From the NCBI GenBank assembly GCA_017858095.1, contig JAFMCB010000002.1:32575-96574 (forward strand): a stretch of 64,000 bases of DNA, in the 5' to 3' direction. Both the position numbers and the translations under genes were made by a program. The notes under the pieces were generated by a model, which searched no databases, was not told where the DNA came from, and saw nothing but the letters and a program-made list of their open reading frames with translations. Positions 29,317 through 39,161 of the stretch are shown one piece after another (within the stretch, counting starts at the first letter, position 1; each line of letters starts with the position of its first letter). The DNA comes from Methylophilaceae bacterium. GTDB taxonomy: Bacteria > Pseudomonadota > Gammaproteobacteria > Burkholderiales > Methylophilaceae.

Positions 29317-30414
29317 TTAGGATATCTCGAGCATGCGATCAAGTGTAAGTTTAGCAAGCTTTGCTTCACGGTCCGGAACTTTAATTATATTTACTGGTTT
29401 GCCATGAATAATATTTTCTAATGTCCAAGCTAAATGTTGCGGATCTATTCTTGCCATAGTGGAGCATTCACAGACCACATGCGACATGAACTGCACCAGC
29501 TTACCCTCACTTTTCATTTCATTGGCTAAACGATTGACCAGGTTTAATTCGGTCCCAACCAACCATTTGGTGTTTGGTTTAGCTGCTTTAATTGTGTTTA
29601 AAATAAACTCTGTTGAGCCTACGTAGTCAGAATTTTGACAAACCTCAAATGGCGCTTCAGGGTGAGAAATAATTAAACCGTCCGGATATTTTTCTTTGAA
29701 TAAATTAATATGTTGAAGCCTAAACATTTGATGGACAGCGCAATGGCCCTTCCAAAGCAGGACTTTAGCTTTCTTAATTGTCGACTCATCAAGTCCACCT
29801 AAAGGTAGATCAGGGTCCCAGACAGGCATTTCTTCTAAAGGAATACCCATTTTATAACCGGTCCAACGACCTAAGTTTTGGTCTGGAAAAAATAGCACTT
29901 TACTTCTCTGTTTAAATGCCCAATCTAAAATATTGGGAGCATTGGTTGATGTACAGACTACCCCTCCATGTTCACCACAAAATGCTTTTAAGTCTGCAGC
30001 AGAATTTATATAAGTAATTGGGGTAATTGTTTCATCAAAATTAATTACCTTAGAGAGTTCACGGTAGGTACGTTCAACTTTGGCAAGATTTGCCATATCA
30101 GCCATGGAACATCCAGCGGCTAAATCGGGTAAAACGGTTATTTGATCGGGCCGAGATAAAATATTTGCCACTTCCGCCATAAAATGAACACCTAAGAAAA
30201 CAATATATTGCGCCTCCAATTCGCTTACATATTTTGCTAATTTTAATGAGTCACCAGTAAGATCGGCATGCCTGTAGACGGTTTCATTTTGATAATGGTG
30301 ACCAAGTATGACTATTTTTTTACCAAGTAATTTTTTTGCTTTGATAATTCTTTCTTGGCAGTCATCATTTTGAAGACTTTCAAAAGCTTCAAACTTAATA
30401 GTGGCTGTATTCAT
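29317..30414 (-). CDS. nadA: Quinolinate synthase A
   Basis: A 365-residue 4Fe-4S enzyme that condenses iminoaspartate with dihydroxyacetone phosphate in NAD synthesis. Probable cluster ligands are Cys102 (AAGCSMAD), Cys225 (GHCAVHQMF) and Cys317 or Cys315 (VVCECSTMA). Other signatures are ILGHHYQNETV and HPEAPFEV. nadB and nadC are not in the window. It begins 9 nt after nudB. Confidence 0.96.
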   Translation of the reverse strand: MNTATIKFEAFESLQNDDCQERIIKAKKLLGKKIVILGHHYQNETVYRHADLTGDSLKLAKYVSELEAQYIVFLGVHFMAEVANILSRPDQITVLPDLAAGCSMADMANLAKVERTYRELSKVINFDETITPITYINSAADLKAFCGEHGGVVCTSTNAPNILDWAFKQRSKVLFFPDQNLGRWTGYKMGIPLEEMPVWDPDLPLGGLDESTIKKAKVLLWKGHCAVHQMFRLQHINLFKEKYPDGLIISHPEAPFEVCQNSDYVGSTEFILNTIKAAKPNTKWLVGTELNLVNRLANEMKSEGKLVQFMSHVVCECSTMARIDPQHLAWTLENIIHGKPVNIIKVPDREAKLAKLTLDRMLEIS

Positions 30415-30423
30415 AATTTAATT

Positions 30424-30879
30424 TTAACTTTGATATTGTTTAATTTCATCTAATTTTTCAATGGCAAAACGATTTGTCCAGGAAAAAACTTTTTCTTTTG
30501 CTGCATTAATATTAAACCATTGGTAATCAATGTGCTCGGTGGGAGCCAATTTAATAGTAATGTGTTTTGGGACCTCCAATCCAAAAATATGTTCGATATT
30601 ATGTGTCACCCCGGGAGCATAGCGATAACGCCAATGAGAATAAATCTCATATTCATTAGATAATTTCCAATCTTGCAAAGGATAGATTGCCGGATCTATG
30701 GAAGTTTCCTCTTTTACCTCTCTCATGGCTGCCTCATAAGGGGATTCATTTAGCTCAATACTCCCCGTAACTGATTGCCAAAAATCTTTTCTATCTTTTC
30801 GGTGCAATAGCAAAACCTGCATGTCAGCAGTATAGATTACGATAAGAACTGATATTGGTATTTTGTAGTTTTTTTTCAA
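30424..30879 (-). CDS. nudB: Dihydroneopterin triphosphate diphosphatase
   Basis: A 151-residue Nudix hydrolase. The Nudix box reads GSIELNESPYEAAMREVKEETSI (first G to last I, about residues 38-60), with the metal-binding REVKEE. The start KIPISVLIVIYTADMQVLLLHR and the ending resemble NudB, which removes pyrophosphate from dihydroneopterin triphosphate in folate synthesis. Nudix substrate specificity cannot be proven from sequence. It overlaps ispH by 4 nt. Confidence 0.85.
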   Translation of the reverse strand: MKKNYKIPISVLIVIYTADMQVLLLHRKDRKDFWQSVTGSIELNESPYEAAMREVKEETSIDPAIYPLQDWKLSNEYEIYSHWRYRYAPGVTHNIEHIFGLEVPKHITIKLAPTEHIDYQWFNINAAKEKVFSWTNRFAIEKLDEIKQYQS

Positions 30880-31826
30880 AACGCGGGTAATTTAAAGGTA
30901 ACTTTTTCCTCCACCCCGTCTAATTCAACAAGATTGACTTCTGTGTATTGTTTTATTTTTTTGATCAGTTGTTGTACTAAAACCTCAGGTGCAGAGGCGC
31001 CGGCAGAAATACCAACCTTTTTTTTATTTTGAAGACATGCCGGGTCAAACATATCCATATTATCGATTAGAAAAGACTTCACATTATTTTCTTTTGCAAT
31101 ATCAACCAAGCGATTTGAATTAGAACTATTTGCTGATCCAACAATAATAATTAAGTCATGATCAGCCAACATCTTCTTAATCACATCTTGCCTGTTTTGT
31201 GTGGCATAACAAATATCAGATGTTTTTGGGCCAATGATACGTGGGTATTTTTTTTTAAGTGCCTTGATTATTTTATCTGTGTCATCTAATGACAATGTTG
31301 TTTGACTGACGTAACTTATGTTTTTATCTGCATGGATATTAAGTTGCTCTACATCATTAAGATCTTGTACGAGCGAAATGGATGCATTGGGTGAATTTTG
31401 ATCAATTTGACCCATGGTCCCCTCAACCTCAGGATGGCCTTGGTGGCCAATCATAATAATATGATAGTTTTCATCATACATTTTATTAACTTCTTTATGC
31501 ACCTTAGTTACCAAAGGGCATGTGGCATCAATCGGAATGAGATTATGATCGCGGGATTGTTGCTTTACTAACTTTGATACCCCATGCGCACTGAAGATGA
31601 CATGACTACCTGAAGGTATTTGTTTTATTTCATCTACAAAAATAGCCCCTTCATTTCTAAGCTCCTCAATAACATATTTATTATGAACTACTTCATGACG
31701 TACATAAATAGGTGCTCCATATTTTTTTAAAGCTAATTTAACAATCTGAATTGCTCTATCAACACCAGCACAAAAACCTCTGGGGTTGGCAAGTGAGATA
31801 TTAATTATCTTTGTATCCACCGTCAT
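30876..31826 (-). CDS. ispH: 4-hydroxy-3-methylbut-2-enyl diphosphate reductase
   Basis: A 316-residue iron-sulfur enzyme, the last step of the MEP isoprenoid pathway. Cluster ligands are Cys19 (NPRGFCAGVDRAI), Cys103 (DATCPLVTKVH) and Cys206 (DICYATQNRQ). Substrate-binding histidines are His48 and His131, with His81 in SAHG. Both ends overlap neighbours by 4 nt (lysA, nudB), implying coupled translation. Confidence 0.97.
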   Translation of the reverse strand: MTVDTKIINISLANPRGFCAGVDRAIQIVKLALKKYGAPIYVRHEVVHNKYVIEELRNEGAIFVDEIKQIPSGSHVIFSAHGVSKLVKQQSRDHNLIPIDATCPLVTKVHKEVNKMYDENYHIIMIGHQGHPEVEGTMGQIDQNSPNASISLVQDLNDVEQLNIHADKNISYVSQTTLSLDDTDKIIKALKKKYPRIIGPKTSDICYATQNRQDVIKKMLADHDLIIIVGSANSSNSNRLVDIAKENNVKSFLIDNMDMFDPACLQNKKKVGISAGASAPEVLVQQLIKKIKQYTEVNLVELDGVEEKVTFKLPAF

Positions 31827-33082
31827 ATATTATTTATTAACTCTTCCCCATGAATCATTTGTGCAAATGTTTCTCGTGACTTAATTTCAAAAAAATCGGA
31901 TTGGTCTATTAATATTTCTGCTGCACGAGGTCGGCTATTATAATTTGAACTCATTGTCATGCCATAAGCACCCACATCTAAAATGGCAAGATAGTCATTA
32001 GGGTTAATAGCCATATGACGCTCTTTACCTAAAAAATCGGCAGTCTCACATACGGGGCCTACAATATCAAAAACTTTACTTGGATTGTCATTGATTTCAG
32101 TTAAATTAATTATGTCATGATAGGCATCATACAAAGCAGGTCGCATTAAGTCATTCATTGCAGCATCGACAATTGCAAAATTTTTAGCTGCGCCCTCTTT
32201 AAGAAACTCTACTTTAGTTATTAGTGCACCGGCCTTACCAATAATGGAACGACCAGGTTCAAAGATAACTTTCATTTTTCTTTGACCAAAAATATTTGTG
32301 ATGGCTTTAGAATATTCATCAAAACTTGGCGGATTCTCATTTTGATATTTAATACCAATACCCCCACCAATATCTAAATGATTAATTTTTATCTGTATTG
32401 ATTCTAGGTGTTCAACAATGCCTAGTAATTTTTTTAAAGAATCAATAAAAGGTTCAATTTCAGTGATTTGTGAGCCAATGTGACAATCAATCCCACTAAT
32501 TTCAATATGACTTAATTTGCTAGCTATTTTATATAATTCAATAGCTTTTTCTTCCTCGACCCCAAATTTGTTATCTTTTAATCCGGTTGAAATATAAGGA
32601 TGTGTTTTGGCATCAACATTCGGGTTTACACGAATCGAAATAGGCGCTTTTCGATTAAGTTTTTTTGCAACCTCTTGGATACGAAAAAGTTCAGCTTCAG
32701 ATTCAATATTAAAACATAAGATGTTTGCTGTTAATGCTAGCTGTATTTCTTCCATTGTTTTTCCAATACCAGAGAAAACAATCTTCTTTGGATCTCCCTT
32801 GGCATGAAGAACTCTTTTTAACTCACCACCAGAAACGATATCAAAACCCGCCCCATGTTTAGCAAGAAGGCTGAGAATAGTAATATTTGAATTAGCTTTT
32901 ACGGCAAAACAAATTAAATGATCAAGCTGACGGAGAGATTTTGTAAACTCTAAAAAGGAATTAACAATCATCGCCTTTGAATAGACATAAGTCGGTGATC
33001 CATATTTTTCAATAACCTTATTGATGTTCACTTCTTCTATGAAAAAGTTTTTATTTTGTTTATGGAATAAAGAGGTATTCAT
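31823..33082 (-). CDS. lysA: Diaminopimelate decarboxylase
   Basis: A 419-residue PLP enzyme of fold type III that converts meso-diaminopimelate to lysine. The PLP lysine is Lys62 in CFAVKANSN. Other signatures are HIGSQITE, the LDIGGGIGIKY loop, the FEPGRSIIG phosphate site and GPVCETADFLG with the active-site cysteine. It follows lptM by 8 nt, the conserved lptM-lysA arrangement of many proteobacteria. Confidence 0.97.
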   Translation of the reverse strand: MNTSLFHKQNKNFFIEEVNINKVIEKYGSPTYVYSKAMIVNSFLEFTKSLRQLDHLICFAVKANSNITILSLLAKHGAGFDIVSGGELKRVLHAKGDPKKIVFSGIGKTMEEIQLALTANILCFNIESEAELFRIQEVAKKLNRKAPISIRVNPNVDAKTHPYISTGLKDNKFGVEEEKAIELYKIASKLSHIEISGIDCHIGSQITEIEPFIDSLKKLLGIVEHLESIQIKINHLDIGGGIGIKYQNENPPSFDEYSKAITNIFGQRKMKVIFEPGRSIIGKAGALITKVEFLKEGAAKNFAIVDAAMNDLMRPALYDAYHDIINLTEINDNPSKVFDIVGPVCETADFLGKERHMAINPNDYLAILDVGAYGMTMSSNYNSRPRAAEILIDQSDFFEIKSRETFAQMIHGEELINNI

Positions 33083-33090
33083 GTGCTGGT

Positions 33091-33234
33091 TTAGGCAATA
33101 TCTTGGGAATGTATATATAAATGATCAAATTTACTTTCTTGTGGGTACCTTTCTTCAGGAATGTAGAGTGGTCCTTTTGTGCCACAAGCTGAAAGTAAAA
33201 AAATTTGAACAAGCAAAATAGTATATTTTTTCAT
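33091..33234 (-). CDS. lptM: LPS translocon maturation lipoprotein LptM (YifL-like)
   Basis: A 47-residue lipoprotein, below common length cut-offs. The signal MKKYTILLVQIFLLSACGTK has a lipobox with Cys17, followed directly by GPLYIPEE, which is the hallmark of the YifL/LptM family. In E. coli LptM promotes assembly and disulfide maturation of the LptD-LptE translocon. It lies immediately upstream of lysA, its usual neighbour, and 4 nt after the Gx transporter gene. Confidence 0.93.
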   Translation of the reverse strand: MKKYTILLVQIFLLSACGTKGPLYIPEERYPQESKFDHLYIHSQDIA

Positions 33235-33238
33235 TAAT

Positions 33239-33766
33239 TTATTTTACATCATATTTATGTGGTTTTTGCTGCAATACACCATAGACAATCATTCCATTCA
33301 CAAGGCCAAATATAAATGCTGATAATAAAAAGACAGGCAAAAGATTAAAAATACTGTCATGTGGAATAATCCAAAATCTGACAACAATAAATTGACCAAT
33401 AATATGAAAGATAGAGGCTGCAAGACTTAAGCTCAATACGCCAAAGTACTTTCCATATAAATTAAAAATAAAATATAAAATTCCTAGACTAAATAACGCA
33501 CCGGTTATGCTTAAAAAAAAAGTTGGGTTCAGAAAAGATCCAACTAGTAAACTGGAAACCAATACCCGGATAATGGATACCCAAAAGGCAATATGAAAGT
33601 TAAATTTAATTAATGCATAAAGGGTAATAATATTAGCAATGCCAGGTTTGACTCCAGGGATGGGACTAGGTAAAAAAAATTCAATTAAAGATAATACGGT
33701 TGCTATTGCAGCCAATTTTGCAATTTGATGATCTTCATTAGTTGGCTTAATAATTGATGGAGTCAT
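33239..33766 (-). CDS. Gx transporter family membrane protein (heptaprenyl diphosphate synthase component I-like)
   Basis: A 175-residue protein with about five membrane helices. The segment LPSPIPGVKPGIANIITLYAL is the signature of the family formerly called heptaprenyl diphosphate synthase component I and now often Gx transporter. It resembles small ECF-type S components. Its function here is unknown. It is the third gene of a trio with apbE and a NusG domain II protein. The ATG at 33766 overlaps the upstream stop by 20 nt. Confidence 0.8.
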   Translation of the reverse strand: MTPSIIKPTNEDHQIAKLAAIATVLSLIEFFLPSPIPGVKPGIANIITLYALIKFNFHIAFWVSIIRVLVSSLLVGSFLNPTFFLSITGALFSLGILYFIFNLYGKYFGVLSLSLAASIFHIIGQFIVVRFWIIPHDSIFNLLPVFLLSAFIFGLVNGMIVYGVLQQKPHKYDVK

Positions 33767-34133
33767 AAACAGGCCCACTGCCGACAATGCTTAAATGAAT
33801 TTGATTTGGAATACAAACAATAGCCTCATTTACTTTATTGATCCAGCCTTGATGCACACAATATTTTTTATTGCAAGGTGAAGCTTGGATACGGGCTTTG
33901 CCATTCTCTATTTTGATGACAGTACTTCCAAGTGGCCCTTCTATTTTTTTTTCAATTGCATTTGCTAGACTAAAAACATAATCTGCACGGCTGCCATCCT
34001 CAATTTTTACATACTCACCACGCGGTAAATTTATCATTTTGAAAAAACTCCAGAGAATCACTGTAAAGCAAATTAGAATGAAGACGAAATCTCCCAGCTT
34101 AATAAGTTTATTGGATGTGTAAATTTTTTTCAT
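33747..34133 (-). CDS. NusG domain II-containing membrane-anchored protein
   Basis: A 128-residue protein with one N-terminal membrane helix (FVFILICFTVILWSFF) and an exported domain. The segment ARIQASPCNKKYCVHQGWI with its cysteine pair is characteristic of standalone NusG domain II proteins. These are not transcription factors; they occur next to apbE and Gx transporter genes. The start at 34133 is chosen because the alternative TTG at 34154 lies deeper within apbE. A redox role is inferred from context. Confidence 0.8.
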   Translation of the reverse strand: MKKIYTSNKLIKLGDFVFILICFTVILWSFFKMINLPRGEYVKIEDGSRADYVFSLANAIEKKIEGPLGSTVIKIENGKARIQASPCNKKYCVHQGWINKVNEAIVCIPNQIHLSIVGSGPVYDSINY

Positions 34134-35145
34134 CTGGCATTTCAATCCATTCAATCATTTCACTCATTTTTTTACTTATTTGCAACGAGCCATCATTTAA
34201 GATGATGAGGTAGTATTCAATATCAAGTTTCATGGCAAGTTCATGCTTAGCAGTTTTTTGTGCAATAAATAAAGGCTTAGAATAGACGTCTGATTTAATT
34301 TCTGAATTTTGTATTGGTGGAATTAATACCGTTGCAGATTGTGCGTTATCGGCAGGGTAACCCGAATTAGGGTCTATGAGGTGACTATAGCGTTTATTAT
34401 TAAAAGAAAAGTATCTTTGATAATCACCAGAAGTGCCAATTGACCAGCCTGGCTTTAATTCAACAGACGCTATCGCACCAGCTTTTCTCGGATGTTGTAT
34501 CCCTACTTTCCAAAAACGATCGCCGGGTTTCCCGAGAGCTAGAATATTGCCGCCGATATTAATAAGAGCATGTTGAATATTGTTATCCAAGAGTATTTTT
34601 TTTGCACGAGCAAGCGCATACCCTTTTGCATATCCACCCAGATCAATTTGCAAGCGAGTATTTTTACTGCGCAGCATTTTATTCTCAATGATCAGGTCAT
34701 TCATTGAGGGTGGGTTTTTTAAGTAATCAAGAATTAGCGAGGTATTTGGTAAGTTATTAGCAGGCAAGTCGGAGTGGAAGCCCCATAAATTAATTAATTC
34801 ACCAATAGCGGGATTGAACAGACCGTTTGTTTGTTTTGAGAGCACTTTATTGTCCTCAAGAATTTTGATAATTTCGGGGTCATCTATTTGATACCAACGA
34901 TTCTCTTTAATAGCATTATTAATGTTTGAAATTTCACTGGGCTGCCATGCATGCAAATATTTATGTAGCCGATGGAAATCATTAAAAATTAGATTAGTAA
35001 CTTTGTCAGACTTAATGGGGTCTTCTTTATAGATTTTGATATCGATGATGGTACCAAAAATATAATCCTTATATTGGTTCGTTTTATTGTCAGAACAGCC
35101 TGTAATAAGAAACAAACTCAGGATGAAAAGTTTAGCTAAGTTCAT
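34108..35145 (-). CDS. apbE: FAD:protein FMN transferase, lipoprotein
   Basis: A 345-residue ApbE that transfers FMN from FAD to a threonine or serine of exported redox proteins. The N-terminus MNLAKLFILSLFLITGC is a lipoprotein signal. Core motifs are IDLGGYAKGYALA, ALINIGGNILALG, IGTSGDYQRYF and the HLIDPNSGYPA loop. The start at 35145 overlaps gshB by 14 nt. No FMN-binding-domain target is in the window; NqrB/NqrC encoded elsewhere could be targets. Confidence 0.93.
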   Translation of the reverse strand: MNLAKLFILSLFLITGCSDNKTNQYKDYIFGTIIDIKIYKEDPIKSDKVTNLIFNDFHRLHKYLHAWQPSEISNINNAIKENRWYQIDDPEIIKILEDNKVLSKQTNGLFNPAIGELINLWGFHSDLPANNLPNTSLILDYLKNPPSMNDLIIENKMLRSKNTRLQIDLGGYAKGYALARAKKILLDNNIQHALINIGGNILALGKPGDRFWKVGIQHPRKAGAIASVELKPGWSIGTSGDYQRYFSFNNKRYSHLIDPNSGYPADNAQSATVLIPPIQNSEIKSDVYSKPLFIAQKTAKHELAMKLDIEYYLIILNDGSLQISKKMSEMIEWIEMPDEKNLHIQ

Positions 35146-36055
35146 TGAAGACAATTTTCTCAATATCAATATCAGATTGATGTGCTATTTCAACTAAGCC
35201 AGTGGGGCTAGTGACATTGATTTCAGTTAAAAAGTTACCTATGACATCAATACCAACAAATGCTAATTTATTTTCAATTAAAAAAGGCTTGATGGTGTTA
35301 ATAATTTTATGATCATTTGTTGACAGTTTGCTTAAACTTCCATGCCCTCCTTTCGCTAAATTTGCCCTTACTTCATTTTTCTTAGGTTTTCGCATTAAAC
35401 CATATGGCAAAGGTTTGCCATTTAAAAGGATAATTCGTTTATCTCCTTTTTTGATTGCAGGAATATATTCTTGCGCCATAATAATTTTCGATTGATTGTT
35501 TGTCATAGATTCAATAATGACATTAAGGTTTGGGTCATTTATAGAAACTAAAAAAATACCATTACCTGCCATACCATGAATAGGCTTTAAAATAACTTTC
35601 TTATTTTTTTTGATAAATTTTTTGATTTCCTCAGCATCCGAGGATGTTATTGTTTTTGGAATAATATCTTTGAATTGAAGGATAGATAATTTTTCATTAA
35701 AGTTTCGGATGCCACAAGGTGAGTTAATAATCAATTCGTTTTTTGAGATTTTGTGACTTAAGAGATAAGTAAGATTTAAATAATCTTGGTCAAAGGGCGG
35801 GTCAATTCGAATAAATACTTTCTTAAAAAATGAAATTAATATTTTTTTAGGATCGGAGGCAATCACACTTTCGTTGATATTTTTTATTTTGTGCGCATGC
35901 ACAGTGATCGAGCCATTACTATTAAGGGTAAAATTTTTTTTTGTAGTATAAAAAACACCCACATCTTTTTTTAAAAAAGCTTTCATTACAAAGATGCTTG
36001 TATCTTTTTTTACTTTTAAATTTTCTGGTGGGTCGATAATAAATAAATAATTCAT
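35132..36055 (-). CDS. gshB: Glutathione synthetase
   Basis: A 307-residue ATP-grasp enzyme that joins gamma-glutamylcysteine and glycine. Signatures are FIRIDPPFDQDYLN, ILKPIHGMAGNGIFLV, QEYIPAIKKGDKRIILLNG, RANLAKGGHGSLSKLS and the C-terminal EINVTSPTGLVEI. The ATG overlaps the gshA stop by 4 nt. The length is typical. Confidence 0.97.
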   Translation of the reverse strand: MNYLFIIDPPENLKVKKDTSIFVMKAFLKKDVGVFYTTKKNFTLNSNGSITVHAHKIKNINESVIASDPKKILISFFKKVFIRIDPPFDQDYLNLTYLLSHKISKNELIINSPCGIRNFNEKLSILQFKDIIPKTITSSDAEEIKKFIKKNKKVILKPIHGMAGNGIFLVSINDPNLNVIIESMTNNQSKIIMAQEYIPAIKKGDKRIILLNGKPLPYGLMRKPKKNEVRANLAKGGHGSLSKLSTNDHKIINTIKPFLIENKLAFVGIDVIGNFLTEINVTSPTGLVEIAHQSDIDIEKIVFNELS

Positions 36056-37335
36056 GCTTGCTCCTTCATTTCTCTTGAAGCAGCCAACAATGCTAATCTT
36101 GCAATGACACCATAGGCGTAAAATCGATTGGCCTCATCATCACACGGCCGTCCTTGATCGGGCATTAAGCACGACGTCTCAAAAGGTTGAGGAATAAAAT
36201 GCATACCCGGTGAATTTAAATTTTCATCTTTTTCTTTGCTTGTGTGCACACGATAAAATCCACCAATTACAAATTGATCAATTGTATAGACAACCGGCTC
36301 TGTAACAGCACCATTAATGGTTTCTTCTGAGTGGATTCCCTCTTGAATAATGACTTCGGAGACTTCATTGCCATCTTTAATGACAGACATCTTGTTTCTT
36401 TTTTTTCGATTTAAATTTGTTACATCCTCTGCATGCTTTGCAATCATAATACCCATGCCGTAAGTACCTGCATCCGCTTTGATGACAACATAGGGCTCGT
36501 GCTTTATGTTGTATTGATTATATTTACTTTTAATTTTATCAAGGAGATTAGCAACGTTATTCGAAAGTTGATCTTCTCCAACCCGCGTATGAAAATTGAT
36601 ATTCTTTTGACTTGTAAAATAGGGATTAATTAACCATGGATCGCAATTTACAAACTCTGCAAATTCTTCAGCAACAGCATTATAAAATTTGAAGTGAGAA
36701 GATTTTCGGCGCACATTCCAGCCAGCACTAATTGACGGAATAATCGTTTGTTCAATATCTTTTAAAATTTCAGGCACCCCACCTGAGAGATCATTGTTTA
36801 ATAAAATTGCACATGGCCGAAAGATTGAACCATCGTTTAATTTAATTTTTAAAAAATGATCTTCTTTCATAATTGGATAAATTTGTATTTTTTTATTTTC
36901 ACCAATAATAAAGTCAAGCGGCCCTTCAATGGCAGGATTGATTGATCCAAAGCATACATTTAACCCTGAACGTTCTAGAATATTATGTAGGTGGAAAAGA
37001 TTCTCTAGATAATGTTGATTACGCGTATGGTTTTCTGGAATGATAATAATTTTTCTTGCCTCAGGACAGATTTTTTCGATCGCGACGGTCGCTGCCTGTA
37101 TGCTTAACGGGATAAATGTTTCACATAAATTATTAAAGCCGCCAGGAAATAGATTTGTGTCTACGGGGGCCAGTTTAAAACCAGAGTTTCTAAGATCAAC
37201 TGAGCTATAAAATGGAACCGTATGATGATTCCACTGTGCCCGAAACCAATGCTCTACGTCACAGCTGTGATTGATAATGTAGTTCTCAAGCTTTAATAAC
37301 TCATCAGAAAGCTGATTATTGAGCTGTGGAATCAT
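36052..37335 (-). CDS. gshA: Glutamate-cysteine ligase (Acidithiobacillus-type)
   Basis: A 427-residue ligase catalysing the first step of glutathione synthesis. It belongs to the separate family typified by Acidithiobacillus ferrooxidans, not the E. coli GshA fold family. Recognisable stretches are [29 protein letters not shown] and [14 protein letters not shown]. Glutathione matters in many methylotrophs for formaldehyde handling, which is inference here. It overlaps lipA by 4 nt. Confidence 0.93.
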   Translation of the reverse strand: MIPQLNNQLSDELLKLENYIINHSCDVEHWFRAQWNHHTVPFYSSVDLRNSGFKLAPVDTNLFPGGFNNLCETFIPLSIQAATVAIEKICPEARKIIIIPENHTRNQHYLENLFHLHNILERSGLNVCFGSINPAIEGPLDFIIGENKKIQIYPIMKEDHFLKIKLNDGSIFRPCAILLNNDLSGGVPEILKDIEQTIIPSISAGWNVRRKSSHFKFYNAVAEEFAEFVNCDPWLINPYFTSQKNINFHTRVGEDQLSNNVANLLDKIKSKYNQYNIKHEPYVVIKADAGTYGMGIMIAKHAEDVTNLNRKKRNKMSVIKDGNEVSEVIIQEGIHSEETINGAVTEPVVYTIDQFVIGGFYRVHTSKEKDENLNSPGMHFIPQPFETSCLMPDQGRPCDDEANRFYAYGVIARLALLAASREMKEQA

Positions 37336-38273
37336 ATGACTTTTCCAATTGCCTGCAAATCTGCATGGTAACTGCTTCTGACCATGGGGCCGCTGGCAAT
37401 CGACTTAAATCCCATAGCCAGCGCATCTTTTTTTAACGATTCAAATTCACTTAAAGGAACATAGCGCTCAACCGCAAGATGGTGGGGGGTAGGTTGTAAA
37501 TATTGCCCCATAGTAATCATGTCAACCTTATGCTCCTTTAAATCCGTCAAGACATTAATAATTTCGTTGTAGGTTTCACCAAGCCCTAACATGATTCCAG
37601 ATTTGGTAGGTACCGTGGGGTTTTTATCTTTAAATCTTTTCAACAAAGAAAGGGAATGCAAATAATCTGATCCGGGTCGAACTTGTTTGTAAAGTTTTGG
37701 TATTGTCTCTAGATTATGGTTAAAGACATCTGGCGGAGAAATTGAAATTATATCAATGGCTTTATCAAGTCTGCCACGAAAATCAGGAACTAGAATCTCG
37801 ATGGTAATGTTAGGCACCTTTTGTTTAATAGCGTCAATGCAATGTTTGAAATGTTCTGCGCCACCGTCTCTAAGATCATCACGATCAACACTGGTAATAA
37901 CGACATAATTTAAATTGAGTGTTGCAATTGCATTAGCCAGGTTAGTTGGCTCATTAACATCGACGGCATTTGGTTTCCCATGTGCAACATCACAAAAAGG
38001 GCATCGTCTTGTGCATAAGTCACCTAAGATCATAAATGTTGCCGTACCATGACTAAAGCATTCGCCAATATTTGGACAGCTTGCTTCCTCACAAACGGTA
38101 TTGAGCTGGTTAATTTTTAGCAATGATTTTACTTTGTGAAATTGATCAGAATTGGGTAACTGCATCTTAATCCAGTTAGGTTTTTTTATTGGCTCTTTCT
38201 GAATAACCTTAATGGGTATTCGAGCAGTTTTATCTCTAGCCCTCGCCAAATGATCAGTGGTTTGCTTCTTCAT
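37332..38273 (-). CDS. lipA: Lipoyl synthase
   Basis: A 313-residue radical SAM enzyme that inserts two sulfurs into octanoyl chains. It carries the auxiliary cluster cysteines in [12 protein letters not shown] and the radical [11 protein letters not shown] motif. The C-terminal RSSYHAD serine motif is present. It overlaps lipB by 20 nt, so the pair is translated together. Confidence 0.97.
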   Translation of the reverse strand: MKKQTTDHLARARDKTARIPIKVIQKEPIKKPNWIKMQLPNSDQFHKVKSLLKINQLNTVCEEASCPNIGECFSHGTATFMILGDLCTRRCPFCDVAHGKPNAVDVNEPTNLANAIATLNLNYVVITSVDRDDLRDGGAEHFKHCIDAIKQKVPNITIEILVPDFRGRLDKAIDIISISPPDVFNHNLETIPKLYKQVRPGSDYLHSLSLLKRFKDKNPTVPTKSGIMLGLGETYNEIINVLTDLKEHKVDMITMGQYLQPTPHHLAVERYVPLSEFESLKKDALAMGFKSIASGPMVRSSYHADLQAIGKVI

Positions 38274-38871
38274 AATTTCCTATATTTTTCACTAAAAACT
38301 TAATGATTTTTTCCCCAACAGCTTCTAAATTATACCCTTTCTTATAGTCAACCAATTGGGTCATCTCAAGGTTTTCGTAACCACAAGGGCTGATAAAGCT
38401 AAAGGGGGTAAGATCCATATTCACATTAAAACTTAATCCATGATAGACGTATTTATTTTTTAGTCTTAAGCCAACGGAGGCTATTTTCTTTTTATTTACA
38501 TAAACTCCAGGTGCGGTTCTATCTGAATAGGCTTCAATAGATTCTTCTTGTAAGAATTGAATGATGCTATTTTCTAACGCAGAAACCAAGTTTCTAATAG
38601 AAATTTTTTTTTTGGATAAATTGAAGAGGATATAAATTATTAATTGTCCTGGACCGTGGTAAGTGATTTTACCTCCTCGATCAACAAAAACATGCGGAAT
38701 ATGATTTGAAGGAGGCACATGATTTTTTTTATTTAATCCGGTTGTGTAAATTGGGAAATGTTCAGTGATCCAGATTTCATCGTGATCAGGATTGCCTGAA
38801 ACAAAATCTTTCATGGCTTGCCAAGTGGTCTCAAAATTGGTTACCCCAAGGTATTTAATTTTTGGCTGCAT
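38254..38871 (-). CDS. lipB: Octanoyltransferase
   Basis: A 205-residue LipB that moves octanoyl groups from acyl carrier protein to lipoate-dependent enzymes. Signatures are [14 protein letters not shown] and the catalytic [13 protein letters not shown] cysteine segment, with [18 protein letters not shown] before it. It is 3 nt downstream of the DUF493 gene. Confidence 0.96.
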   Translation of the reverse strand: MQPKIKYLGVTNFETTWQAMKDFVSGNPDHDEIWITEHFPIYTTGLNKKNHVPPSNHIPHVFVDRGGKITYHGPGQLIIYILFNLSKKKISIRNLVSALENSIIQFLQEESIEAYSDRTAPGVYVNKKKIASVGLRLKNKYVYHGLSFNVNMDLTPFSFISPCGYENLEMTQLVDYKKGYNLEAVGEKIIKFLVKNIGNYEEANH

Positions 38872-38874
38872 AAC

Positions 38875-39147
38875 TTAGAGAACAAATTTTGTTAAAGGAT
38901 GTTTTGAAAGATCTATGTATATTTTATCTAATTGATCTTTTGATTTTACGAAAACATTGCATGTCAAACTGATATATTTACCTTGACTGCTGCCTTTCAT
39001 CTCAACGGCTGATGCATCAAATGCTTTACTATGCGTTTGAATTATAGAAATAATAATGGTTGTAAAATTCTCACTTACCTCTCCAATCACTTTAATGGGA
39101 AAGTGACAAGGAAAATCAATTAAGTCATATGCATTGTCATTTGCCAT
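38875..39147 (-). CDS. YbeD/DUF493 family protein
   Basis: A 90-residue protein with the ferredoxin-like fold of the YbeD family, also called the lipoate regulatory protein. Marks are DFPCHFPIKVIGE at the start and the SSQGKYISLTCNVFVKS strand. It usually sits next to lipB in proteobacteria, as here, but its molecular function is not established. Confidence 0.88.
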   Translation of the reverse strand: MANDNAYDLIDFPCHFPIKVIGEVSENFTTIIISIIQTHSKAFDASAVEMKGSSQGKYISLTCNVFVKSKDQLDKIYIDLSKHPLTKFVL

Positions 39148-39161
39148 ATTTTATTGAAATG

